From Terrihalobacillus insolitus (GTDB lineage Bacteria > Bacillota > Bacilli > Bacillales > Amphibacillaceae), in assembly GCF_028416575.1 (NCBI RefSeq), contig NZ_JAMQKB010000009.1, forward strand, positions 1 through 64,000: a stretch of 64,000 bases of DNA, given 5' to 3'. Positions within the stretch are counted from its first letter, which is position 1. The number at the start of each line of letters is the position of its first letter. The position numbers and the translations under genes are program-made. The notes under the pieces were generated by a model, which did no database searches, was not told the origin of the DNA, and saw nothing but the letters and a program-made list of their open reading frames with translations. Below are positions 28,604-36,070 of this stretch, piece by piece.

Positions 28604-28702
28604 TTATCTACAGGCAACTGTAGATAACATGTTAGTAAACTGTATATAATTTGAGGAAAAGTTGGTACAACACTGTTTATTATGTGAACAAAGTTATCCA
28701 CA
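28604..28702. promoter_or_regulatory. DnaA-box cluster between sda and yqeG
   Basis: A perfect TTATCCACA lies at 28694-28702. TTATCTACA is at 28604-28612 and again inverted (TGTAGATAA) at 28619-28627. TGTGAACAA (28683-28691) is a one-mismatch inverted box. In B. subtilis sda is activated by DnaA and the yqeG region carries one of the DnaA-box clusters that limit initiation. The rest of 28513-28914 shows no gene. Confidence 0.8.
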
Positions 28703-28914
28703 GATTCGGCGGTGGCAAAAATTGTCGAAAAGTTTATAGAAAATTTTTTTGTTCGTTCGCATAGATATGTTCGTTTTACCTAAATTATGTTGAAAAATTG
28801 TGATTCTAGAAATTTTCGTCTATAGTAAATGATGAAATAAATTTTGATGTTTTGATCATCCTTTTATTCTTATTTCGGAAGTATTGGAACGTATGATGAA
28901 CTGGAGTGAATACA

Positions 28915-29430
28915 TTGCTAAAAAAGTTTTTGCCAAATGAACATGTGAAAAGCGTCCTTGACATAAAACCAGACCAATTAAAAGAACAAGGGGTTAAAGG
29001 AATCATTACGGACCTTGATAATACGTTAGTGCCATGGGATGTACGGGATGCTCCTCCTGTTATTGTGGAATGGTTTAAAATTATGAAAAAAAACGAGATA
29101 AAGGTAACCATAATCTCTAATAATAAGGAAGATAGGGTAAAACTATTTTCAAATCCGTTAGAAACGCCTTACGTGTACAATGCACGAAAGCCACTTGGTC
29201 ATGCATTTCGTAAGGCCGTGGAAGAAATGAAGTTGTCAAGAGATGAGATCGTCGTTGTTGGCGATCAGCTGTTAACAGACGTACTAGGCGGAAATTTGGC
29301 TGGGTTTTATACTATTTTGGTTGTTCCTATTGTTCAAACAGATGGAAAAATTACTAGAATGAATCGGAAAATAGAACGCAGAATGTTAAATTGGATGAGA
29401 AGAAGAGGAATGATTACTTGGGAGGATTAA
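28915..29430 (+). CDS. yqeG: YqeG, HAD-superfamily phosphatase
   Basis: About 171 aa. The HAD motif I is ITDLDNTLVPWD, motif II IISNNKEDRV, and motif III/IV GDQLLTDVLGG. The start is taken as TTG 28915 (LLKKFLPNEHVKS, matching the family start) with GGAG 8 bases upstream; GTG 28906 is the alternative. It is followed by yqeH with a 2-base gap, opening the yqeG-yqeH-aroE-nadD-yqeK-rsfS-yqeM run. The substrate is unknown; relatives act on phosphatidylglycerophosphate in other organisms. Confidence 0.9.
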   Translation: MLKKFLPNEHVKSVLDIKPDQLKEQGVKGIITDLDNTLVPWDVRDAPPVIVEWFKIMKKNEIKVTIISNNKEDRVKLFSNPLETPYVYNARKPLGHAFRKAVEEMKLSRDEIVVVGDQLLTDVLGGNLAGFYTILVVPIVQTDGKITRMNRKIERRMLNWMRRRGMITWED

Positions 29431-29432
29431 AT

Positions 29433-30533
29433 GTGAAAGCAATTTTGTGTCAGGGCTGCGGAGTTGAGATTCAAACGGAAAATCCGGATAAGCCTGGATT
29501 TGTACCAGGGGCAGCATTAAAAAGCGATACCGTTATTTGTAAAAGGTGCTTTCGTTTAAAACACTACAATGAAGTACAGGATGTTTCCTATCAGGACGAC
29601 GATTTTTTAAAAATGGTTAGTCAAATACGTAATACAAAAGGATTAATAATCAAACTTATCGATATTTTTGACTTTAATGGAAGTTTTATTAAGAGTCTGC
29701 CGCGCCTAACTGGAGATAATCCCATTGTTCTAGTAGGAAATAAAGTGGACTTGCTACCAAGATCAGCAAATCTGAATAAACTCAAACATTGGCTTAAAGA
29801 ATCGGCCAAAGAATATGGGGTAAAAACAGAAGCAGTATTTTTGATTTCTGCTGTAACTGGCAACGGTATGGACGAGTTAGAGACCTCCATTGAACAACTA
29901 AGAGAGGGTAGAGACATTTATGTGGTTGGGAGTACAAATGTCGGTAAATCGACGTTTATTAATCAACTGATTAACAAAACAACAGGTATTGAGAACGCGA
30001 TTACAACCTCTTATTTTCCTGGTACAACATTAGGATTTATTGAAATACCAATGGACAAGTCTAGTTCGCTTTTTGATACACCAGGCGTCATAAACAGAAA
30101 TCAGATGGCACATTATGTCTCAAAGCAGGATCTAAAAATAATAACTCCCAAAAAGGAAATTAAGCCGGTCGTTTTTCAACTGAATGAAGGTCAAACTCTA
30201 TTTTTCGGGGGGTTAGCTCGATTAGATTTTATCAAAGGAGAGCACCAGTCGTTTGTTTGTTATTTTTCAAATGCATTAAAGATCCATCGAACAAAAATAG
30301 AAAACGCAGACGAGTTGTACAAACGACAAGTTGGATCATTGCTCTCACCGCCTAACGAGGAGACATTACAAGATTTTCCTGCTTTACGATCAAGCACACA
30401 CAAGGTCAGTTCCGAAAAAACAGATGTTGTGTTTCCTGGGCTAGGCTGGGTTACCATTTCAACGAGTGGTGCTACAATAAATGCACATAGTCCTGTTGGT
30501 GTTTCGATTTCATTGCGAAAATCATTAATATGA
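29433..30533 (+). CDS. yqeH: YqeH, circularly permuted GTPase for 30S assembly
   Basis: 366 aa from GTG 29433 (GGGAGGAT upstream), the B. subtilis length. An N-terminal zinc finger (CQGCG ... CKRCF) precedes a permuted G domain in the order G4 GNKVDLLP, G5 ISAVTGNG, G1 GSTNVGKST, G2 FPGTTLG, G3 DTPGV. The C-terminal part binds RNA. YqeH is needed for 16S rRNA and small-subunit maturation. Confidence 0.95.
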   Translation: MKAILCQGCGVEIQTENPDKPGFVPGAALKSDTVICKRCFRLKHYNEVQDVSYQDDDFLKMVSQIRNTKGLIIKLIDIFDFNGSFIKSLPRLTGDNPIVLVGNKVDLLPRSANLNKLKHWLKESAKEYGVKTEAVFLISAVTGNGMDELETSIEQLREGRDIYVVGSTNVGKSTFINQLINKTTGIENAITTSYFPGTTLGFIEIPMDKSSSLFDTPGVINRNQMAHYVSKQDLKIITPKKEIKPVVFQLNEGQTLFFGGLARLDFIKGEHQSFVCYFSNALKIHRTKIENADELYKRQVGSLLSPPNEETLQDFPALRSSTHKVSSEKTDVVFPGLGWVTISTSGATINAHSPVGVSISLRKSLI

Positions 30534-30539
30534 CCGATA

Positions 30540-30630
30540 ACTACCGCCTCGATCTACTTGCGACGCACAGAACGTGGCAACATTAGTCGACCTTCTGACT
30601 TGTCGATTTTATGAACACTTGCTATAAAGT
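30540..30630. repeat. Diverged copy of the dispersed intergenic repeat
   Basis: The yqeH-aroE gap contains GCCTCGATCTACTTGC and CGATTTTATGAACACTTGC, which resemble GCCTCGACCTGCTTGC and CGACTTTTTGAACACGCAC of the full copy at 56498-56676. It looks like an old decayed copy. Confidence 0.4.
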
Positions 30631-30647
30631 GGGGAGGAGAAAGAAAA

Positions 30648-31493
30648 ATGGGAATATCATTAGGTTTAATTGGGTATCCTGCAAAACATTCTTTGTCACC
30701 ATGGATTCATCAGCGTTTTATGGAAACTGCGAAAATAAAAGGTTCCTACAACATATTTGAAATCGCTCCAGATGAATTTGACAAAGAAGTAAAAAATTTG
30801 AAAACAATGGATCTTCAAGGATTCAATGTCACCGTTCCGTTTAAACAGAAAATCATCCCTTATTTAGATCAACTGGATCCTGATGCAAAGAGAACAGGTG
30901 CAGTAAACACAGTGATTGATCATGATGGGAAATGGATCGGGTATAATACAGATGGAAAAGGATATATTCGTTCATTAAAGTCTGCTTATCCAGAAGTTAT
31001 TTCTGATGATAAGAGGGTACTTATACTTGGAGCTGGTGGGGCTGCAAGAGGAATTTACCGGGCTTTAGTAACTGAAAACATGAAACAGGTAGATATTGCA
31101 AACCGAACGATTTCTAAAGCTAATTTATTATTAGAATTAGGCGAAAGGACAACGGAAACATTTATTTTTACAATGGAGGAAGCAAAAGAAAAGCTTCGCG
31201 ACTATGATTTGATTATCCAAACAACCAATGTTGGCATGAAACCAAATAGTAAAGAACAACCGATCCCTTTGACCACTCTAAAGAAAGGTACGGTTGTGAG
31301 TGATATTGTGTACCAGCCTTTACAAACAGCATTTCTACAAGATGCAAAATCCCATGGAGGATTTACCCATATGGGACACACGATGCTGTTATACCAGGCT
31401 CAATATGCGTTTGAACTATGGACGAACCAAAAGGTCGAAGTGGAGTTAATGGACAGGGAATTAGAACAAAGATTGAAAGGTTTTGAAACATGA
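30648..31493 (+). CDS. aroE: Shikimate dehydrogenase
   Basis: 281 aa. The substrate domain starts LGLIGYPAKHSLSPWIHQ; NVTVPFKQ carries the catalytic lysine, and AVNTVI follows. The NADP-binding GAGGAARG lies near 128-135, and the C-terminal GHTMLLYQAQYAFELWT is typical. It reduces 3-dehydroshikimate for aromatic amino acid synthesis. GGGAGGAG precedes the ATG. Confidence 0.95.
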   Translation: MGISLGLIGYPAKHSLSPWIHQRFMETAKIKGSYNIFEIAPDEFDKEVKNLKTMDLQGFNVTVPFKQKIIPYLDQLDPDAKRTGAVNTVIDHDGKWIGYNTDGKGYIRSLKSAYPEVISDDKRVLILGAGGAARGIYRALVTENMKQVDIANRTISKANLLLELGERTTETFIFTMEEAKEKLRDYDLIIQTTNVGMKPNSKEQPIPLTTLKKGTVVSDIVYQPLQTAFLQDAKSHGGFTHMGHTMLLYQAQYAFELWTNQKVEVELMDRELEQRLKGFET

Positions 31494-31539
31494 TAAAAGG
31501 GAAACCGCTTTGTACGGCGAAGGAGGTAAGGAGGTAAAG

Positions 31540-32109
31540 ATGAAAAAAATTGGAATCCTTGGAGGAACGTTTGATCCACCTCATCTTGGTCATTTAATCA
31601 TGGCAGAAGAAGTGCACTTTAAGTTAGAGCTGGATGAAGTTTGGTTTGTACCTTCCTATGAACCTCCACATAAAGAAAAAGCTAAGACGCGTGTGGAAGA
31701 CAGAATAAAAATGCTAGAAGCGGCTATCCAAACGAATGAACATTTTTCTGTTAACTTATTGGAAATAGAACGGTCTGGTAAGTCATATACATATGATACG
31801 GTAAGACAGTTAAAAAAAGATAATCAAAATGTTACTTTTTACTTTATCATTGGAGCGGACATGGTAGAGTATTTGCCTAACTGGTATAAAGTTGAAGAGT
31901 TAGTGCGTTTCATTCAATTTGTAGGTGTAAAGAGAAAAGGGTTTCCATTAACTAGTAAATACCCGATTCTTGAAGTGGAAGCACCATTAATTGATGTTTC
32001 CTCTACGATGATTCGGGAGAGAATAGCAAACAATCAGCCCGTTCGTTATTTTGTTCCTGATATTGTTCAAAAAATAATAAAGGAGAGGCATTTGTATGGA
32101 TTTGAATGA
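31540..32109 (+). CDS. nadD: Nicotinate-nucleotide adenylyltransferase
   Basis: 189 aa from ATG 31540 (AAGGAGGTAAAG upstream), the B. subtilis length; upstream in-frame starts overlap aroE and are rejected. ILGGTFDPPHLGHL carries the HxGH nucleotide-binding motif, and ISSTMIR-type VSSTMIRERI closes the active site. It makes NaAD from NaMN and ATP. In B. subtilis yqeI lies between aroE and nadD; here the gap is 46 bases and holds no gene. Confidence 0.95.
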   Translation: MKKIGILGGTFDPPHLGHLIMAEEVHFKLELDEVWFVPSYEPPHKEKAKTRVEDRIKMLEAAIQTNEHFSVNLLEIERSGKSYTYDTVRQLKKDNQNVTFYFIIGADMVEYLPNWYKVEELVRFIQFVGVKRKGFPLTSKYPILEVEAPLIDVSSTMIRERIANNQPVRYFVPDIVQKIIKERHLYGFE

Positions 32110-32686
32110 GGCACTTACATATGTCGAGCCACATTTAAAAAAAGCTCGATTTGATCATACTATTCGAGTAGTGGAAACAGCGGTTCAATTGACAGGTCTA
32201 CATGGTGGAAATCAAAAAAAAGCAGAATTAGCGGGAGCTTTTCACGATTATGCAAAATATAGACCTACAGAAGAGCTGAAGAGATGGATACTGAAAGAGA
32301 ATCTCCCAAAGGATTTATTAAGCTTTCATTATGAATTGTGGCATGGGCCTGTTGGATCTATTCTGGTAGAAAGAGAATATGGAATAACAGATGCAGAAAT
32401 TAAGTTTGCGATCCGCTATCATACAACTGGAAGAGATAATATGTCTCAGTTAGAAAAGATGATATTTTTGGCCGACTACATTGAACCTGGTAGAAATTTT
32501 CCAGGGGTGGATAAGGTAAGAGAGGTTGCCCAAACGAATCTTAACGAAGCCTGTTTAATGGCTTTGCAAAACACAATACCGTTTTTAATGTCTAAAAATC
32601 AGCGTATTTATCCAGATACTTTTTATGCGTACAATTTTTTTATGAAACTTCATGATCATGAACAGGAGGAAAGAGGAAATGGATAG
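32096..32686 (+). CDS. yqeK: YqeK, HD-domain diadenosine tetraphosphatase
   Basis: 196 aa HD-superfamily hydrolase. RFDHTIRVVETA, the HD pair in AGAFHDYAKY, and the later RYHTTG and FLADYIEPGR motifs supply the metal ligands. Relatives split Ap4A symmetrically. Its ATG lies 14 bases inside nadD, with AAGGAGAGG upstream. It overlaps rsfS by 8 bases. Confidence 0.92.
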   Translation: MDLNEALTYVEPHLKKARFDHTIRVVETAVQLTGLHGGNQKKAELAGAFHDYAKYRPTEELKRWILKENLPKDLLSFHYELWHGPVGSILVEREYGITDAEIKFAIRYHTTGRDNMSQLEKMIFLADYIEPGRNFPGVDKVREVAQTNLNEACLMALQNTIPFLMSKNQRIYPDTFYAYNFFMKLHDHEQEERGNG

Positions 32687-33038
32687 TAAACAACTGGCAC
32701 AGTTAGCGGTAAAGGCCTGCGATGAAAAACGTGGAGAAGATATTGTCTTGCTAGATATGCAGCAAGTTTCCCTTGTTTCAGATTACTTTTTAATTTGTCA
32801 CGGGAACAATGAGAGACAGGTTCAGGCAATAGCAAAAGAGGTTCAAGAAAAGGCCGAAGAAAATGAACGAATTGTAAAACGTCTTGAAGGTTTTGAACAA
32901 GCAAGATGGGTTCTTGTTGATTTAGGTGATGTTGTATGCCACATTTTTCATAAGGATGAAAGACAATATTATAATCTGGAGCGTCTATGGGGAGATGCAC
33001 CGTTAGTGGAAACGTCTTCAGAAAGCTTTGGTGGGTAA
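32679..33038 (+). CDS. rsfS: RsfS (YqeL), ribosome silencing factor
   Basis: 119 aa from ATG 32679 (AGGAGGAAAGAGGAA upstream; the earlier in-frame ATG 32652 is inside yqeK). Motifs include SDYFLICHGNNERQVQAIA and WVLVDLGDVVCHIFH, both typical of the family. It binds L14 (uL14) on the 50S subunit and stops subunit joining in nutrient limitation. Confidence 0.95.
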   Translation: MDSKQLAQLAVKACDEKRGEDIVLLDMQQVSLVSDYFLICHGNNERQVQAIAKEVQEKAEENERIVKRLEGFEQARWVLVDLGDVVCHIFHKDERQYYNLERLWGDAPLVETSSESFGG

Positions 33039-33041
33039 AAT

Positions 33042-33797
33042 ATGTCCTATTTACGGATGGCGGCTCATTATGATCGACTTATGCAGGATGCACCATATGA
33101 CAAATGGGTACAGTTTACGAATTACATACTTGACTTATATGACTACGATCCAACAACAATTGTTGATTTAGGTTGCGGCACAGGTGAAATTACCCAACGA
33201 CTCGTACAAGCAGGATTTCATTTATATGGAGTGGACGCCTCGGCAGATATGTTAAGTTATGCACAAATGAAAGCAGCTGAAGCAAATATTGAGATAAATT
33301 GGATCCAGCAAGACATTCGTTCTCTACATGGGCTATCTGACGTTGATGTTGCAGTAAGTTATTGTGATGTGATCAATTATTTAACTACAGAGGAAGAAGT
33401 GAAACAGGCATTTTGCTCGATTAACCACCTATTAAAGCAGGAAGGAATTTTTTTGTTCGATGTTCATTCCATTTCCCATCTCGAGAATGATTTAAAAAAT
33501 CAAACATTCGCTGAAATTTACGACGACATTGCCTATGTGTGGTTTTGTGAATCTGGTGAATCGGAGGGGGAAGTGCTACATGACTTAACTTTTTTTGTTT
33601 TGAATGAAGGTCATTATGATCGGTTTGATGAACAGCATCACCAAAGAAGTTTTCCGGTAGATACATATCAGACATTGCTGCGCGAAACAGGGTTTACAGT
33701 GCTTGGAATTTATGGTGACTTCTCTACTGCGGAAGGAGCTATAACGAGTGAAACAGAACGCATCTTCTTTGTAGCGCAAAAAAATTCGAGGTGTTAA
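33042..33797 (+). CDS. yqeM: YqeM, class I SAM-dependent methyltransferase
   Basis: 251 aa. SAM motif I is VDLGCGTGEITQRL (about 42-55), preceded by AAHYDRLMQDAPYDKWVQF, the conserved start of YqeM proteins. The substrate is unknown. It ends the yqeG-yqeM run; three bases after rsfS. Its last codons lie within the downstream terminator. Confidence 0.88.
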   Translation: MSYLRMAAHYDRLMQDAPYDKWVQFTNYILDLYDYDPTTIVDLGCGTGEITQRLVQAGFHLYGVDASADMLSYAQMKAAEANIEINWIQQDIRSLHGLSDVDVAVSYCDVINYLTTEEEVKQAFCSINHLLKQEGIFLFDVHSISHLENDLKNQTFAEIYDDIAYVWFCESGESEGEVLHDLTFFVLNEGHYDRFDEQHHQRSFPVDTYQTLLRETGFTVLGIYGDFSTAEGAITSETERIFFVAQKNSRC

Positions 33798-33817
33798 GGC
33801 AGTCCTCGAATTTTTTT
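33779..33817 (+). terminator. Terminator overlapping the yqeM stop
   Basis: AAAAAAATTCGAGG pairs with CCTCGAATTTTTTT around 12 bases that include the yqeM stop codon. Confidence 0.8.
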
Positions 33818-33895
33818 GCGCCTAAGATTAAAAAATTTAAAAGTAAAAAAAAAAGGAATTTGGAATACTTTGTCGAATAAATACAATATGAAAAC

Positions 33896-34717
33896 CTAGT
33901 TTGTTAATTGTGCGCCTATCTTTTCGATATCCTCATTGTATTTGTTGTGTGTATGTTGGAATAGATGGTGAAAAAGCTTACCAATATCTTGTTCCATCGA
34001 TCCGATTCCTTCTCCAGTAACACCTCCCTTTACACATACTTTTTCAATGAGTTCCGTTAATGTGAAGTGTCCATCAGCTAACAACTTTCCAAATCCAATA
34101 AACATTTCTTCTGTAAGTATGGTTGCGGTTTCTTTTGAAATCTCTGTTTCCTCACTTGCCGCTTTGATGAATTGCTCTGCCAAATATCCAAAAAATGCTG
34201 GACCGCAAGATACAATATCTGAAGAAACGCGAGTCACATTATTTTCAATCGATACGGGTTTAGAATATAAGCGACTACTTTGTGTTAAGTAACCTTGCAT
34301 TTCTTTTGTTACTCGTTCACCAAAGGTGGTCAAGGTAATTCCTGCCAAGGCTCTATTTGTAATACTTGGAATCATTCGTGCAACCTGACAAGGAACGAGT
34401 GATTCCAATCTTTCAACTGAAAATGGGCTTGTAATGGAAACGATACATTGATCTTTATTTAGATACGGTCCGATTTCAGTTAAAAGAGGGTATATTTCAA
34501 GGGGTTTAACGCAGATGTAGATGATGTCTACTTCTTTTACTAGTTGATCAACCTGTTCACATACTTGGATCCTGGGATAGGATTCCTTATACTGATAAGC
34601 TTTTTGTATGGAACGGTTCGTAATAAACAAATCTTTCTCTTCCATTACATTGGAGTTCATCCATGCATCAATTAAAATTCCTCCCATATTCCCCGTTCCG
34701 ATAACTCCCCATCTCAT
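33896..34717 (-). CDS. comER: ComER, late competence protein related to ProC
   Basis: 273 aa from ATG 34717, 8 bases after GGGAGGG; longer in-frame starts upstream are rejected. The Rossmann motif GVIGTGNMGG begins the protein, followed by a pyrroline-5-carboxylate reductase-like dimerisation domain (KGGVTGEGI near the end). It is divergent from comEA as in B. subtilis, where comER is dispensable for transformation. Whether it has reductase activity is not known. Confidence 0.92.
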   Translation of the reverse strand: MRWGVIGTGNMGGILIDAWMNSNVMEEKDLFITNRSIQKAYQYKESYPRIQVCEQVDQLVKEVDIIYICVKPLEIYPLLTEIGPYLNKDQCIVSITSPFSVERLESLVPCQVARMIPSITNRALAGITLTTFGERVTKEMQGYLTQSSRLYSKPVSIENNVTRVSSDIVSCGPAFFGYLAEQFIKAASEETEISKETATILTEEMFIGFGKLLADGHFTLTELIEKVCVKGGVTGEGIGSMEQDIGKLFHHLFQHTHNKYNEDIEKIGAQLTN

Positions 34718-34797
34718 ACGAACAGCCCTCCCTATATTCGTGTCTTTTAAAGTGTATGTTTTCCTATAAAAACTTATGAGAAAAGAAGTGATACTGG

Positions 34798-35406
34798 ATG
34801 AAAGGCTATCGAGCAAAAATATTGATTGGCTTACTTGTTGTAATTGTGATCGTCATTTGGATGGTAGACAAACAGAGAAAAGAGCCAAATCAAATGGAAT
34901 TTATAGATGAGGTAATGGTGAAAGAACCTGCCAATATCGAGGGGGAAAAGCAAGATAATACTGTTTCTGTCATAATTGTTGACGTGAAAGGTGAAGTAGA
35001 ACGGCCTGGCGTAGTTGAAATACAAGGTCAAAAAAGGGTTGGAGAAGTAATTGATATAGCAGGTGGCTTTACGAAGGATGCACAGGTCGATGCTGTTAAC
35101 CTAGCACAAAAGGTTTACGATGAAATGGTCATTTACGTACCAAAAATAGGAGACACAAAAGCCGTTCTTCCAACAGCTAGTGGCCAAATGGATGGAGGGG
35201 AAAACGGGACAACGAAAATAAGATTAAACACTGCTACAAAAGAGGAGATCGAGAGCATAAATGGAATTGGAGCAGTAAAAGCAGCAGCAATTATCGATTA
35301 TAGAGAAGAAAACGGAAATTTTCAAACAGTTGAAGACCTGTTAAACGTTAATGGTATCGGAGAAAAAACGTTAGAAAAAATGAGAGATAGTATTCTGATT
35401 CCATAG
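34798..35406 (+). CDS. comEA: ComEA, membrane-bound DNA receptor of competence
   Basis: 202 aa. N-terminal membrane anchor (KILIGLLVVIVIVIWMV), a SLBB-like oligomerisation domain (VDVKGEVERPGVVEI ... YVPKIGD, about 60-115) and a C-terminal pair of helix-hairpin-helix motifs (INGIGAVKAAAIIDYR; VNGIGEKTLEKMR) that bind double-stranded DNA. It passes incoming DNA to ComEC. The divergent promoter region with comER is only 80 bases. Confidence 0.95.
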   Translation: MKGYRAKILIGLLVVIVIVIWMVDKQRKEPNQMEFIDEVMVKEPANIEGEKQDNTVSVIIVDVKGEVERPGVVEIQGQKRVGEVIDIAGGFTKDAQVDAVNLAQKVYDEMVIYVPKIGDTKAVLPTASGQMDGGENGTTKIRLNTATKEEIESINGIGAVKAAAIIDYREENGNFQTVEDLLNVNGIGEKTLEKMRDSILIP

Positions 35407-35493
35407 TGTGTTGACGGATTCTTATGTGGAGGGTAAACTAAAAAAAACTTTTGTCAGTAGGGTTCTAAATAAACTTGGTAAGGATGATTTGAA

Positions 35494-35964
35494 ATGGAAC
35501 GTATTTCTTGGGATCAATATTTTATGGCTCAAAGCCATTTGTTAGCGTTACGCTCTACATGTGAACGGTTAATGGTTGGGGCAACAATTGTAAGGGACAA
35601 GCGTATTATTGCTGGTGGATATAATGGAAGTGTATCTGGAGGTGTGCATTGTATTGACGAGGGGTGTTACGTTATTGATGGTCATTGCATTCGGACGATT
35701 CATGCTGAAATGAATGCATTACTACAATGTGCTAAGTTTGGTGTCGCAACAGATCAGGCTGAACTTTATGTTACGCACTTCCCTTGCATCCAGTGCTGTA
35801 AGGCAATTATTCAAAGTGGTATACAAACAGTTTACTATGCCACAGACTACAAAAATCATCCTTATGCGATTGAATTATTTGAAAATGCCGGCATAAAAGC
35901 GGAAAAAGTTGTCTTGGAAGAAACCTCCTTAGATTTGCAGTTAAATCACTTCAACCGGCAATAA
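35494..35964 (+). CDS. comEB: ComEB, deoxycytidylate deaminase-like protein
   Basis: 156 aa. Zinc motifs HAEMNA (His plus catalytic Glu) and PCIQCCKAI (two Cys ligands) define the cytidine/dCMP deaminase fold. An extra C/H-rich insertion (VHCIDEGCYVIDGHCIRTIHAE) fits dCMP deaminases. It probably makes dUMP for thymidylate synthesis; ComEB is not essential for DNA uptake in B. subtilis. Confidence 0.93.
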   Translation: MERISWDQYFMAQSHLLALRSTCERLMVGATIVRDKRIIAGGYNGSVSGGVHCIDEGCYVIDGHCIRTIHAEMNALLQCAKFGVATDQAELYVTHFPCIQCCKAIIQSGIQTVYYATDYKNHPYAIELFENAGIKAEKVVLEETSLDLQLNHFNRQ

Positions 35965-36070
35965 TCTTAGAGGTGGGGCAAACCATTTATAGCTCAATTG
36001 TTATTAACGGGAGGTGTTCATACTGGCCATAAATGGATGAAATTAGTCCCATTTAACATACCAGGCTCAA

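Noticed and set aside
31490..31537. Remnant of yqeI between aroE and nadD
   Set aside because: The only short frame there (MIKGKPLCTAKEVRR) does not convincingly match the YhbY C-terminus; more likely leader sequence.
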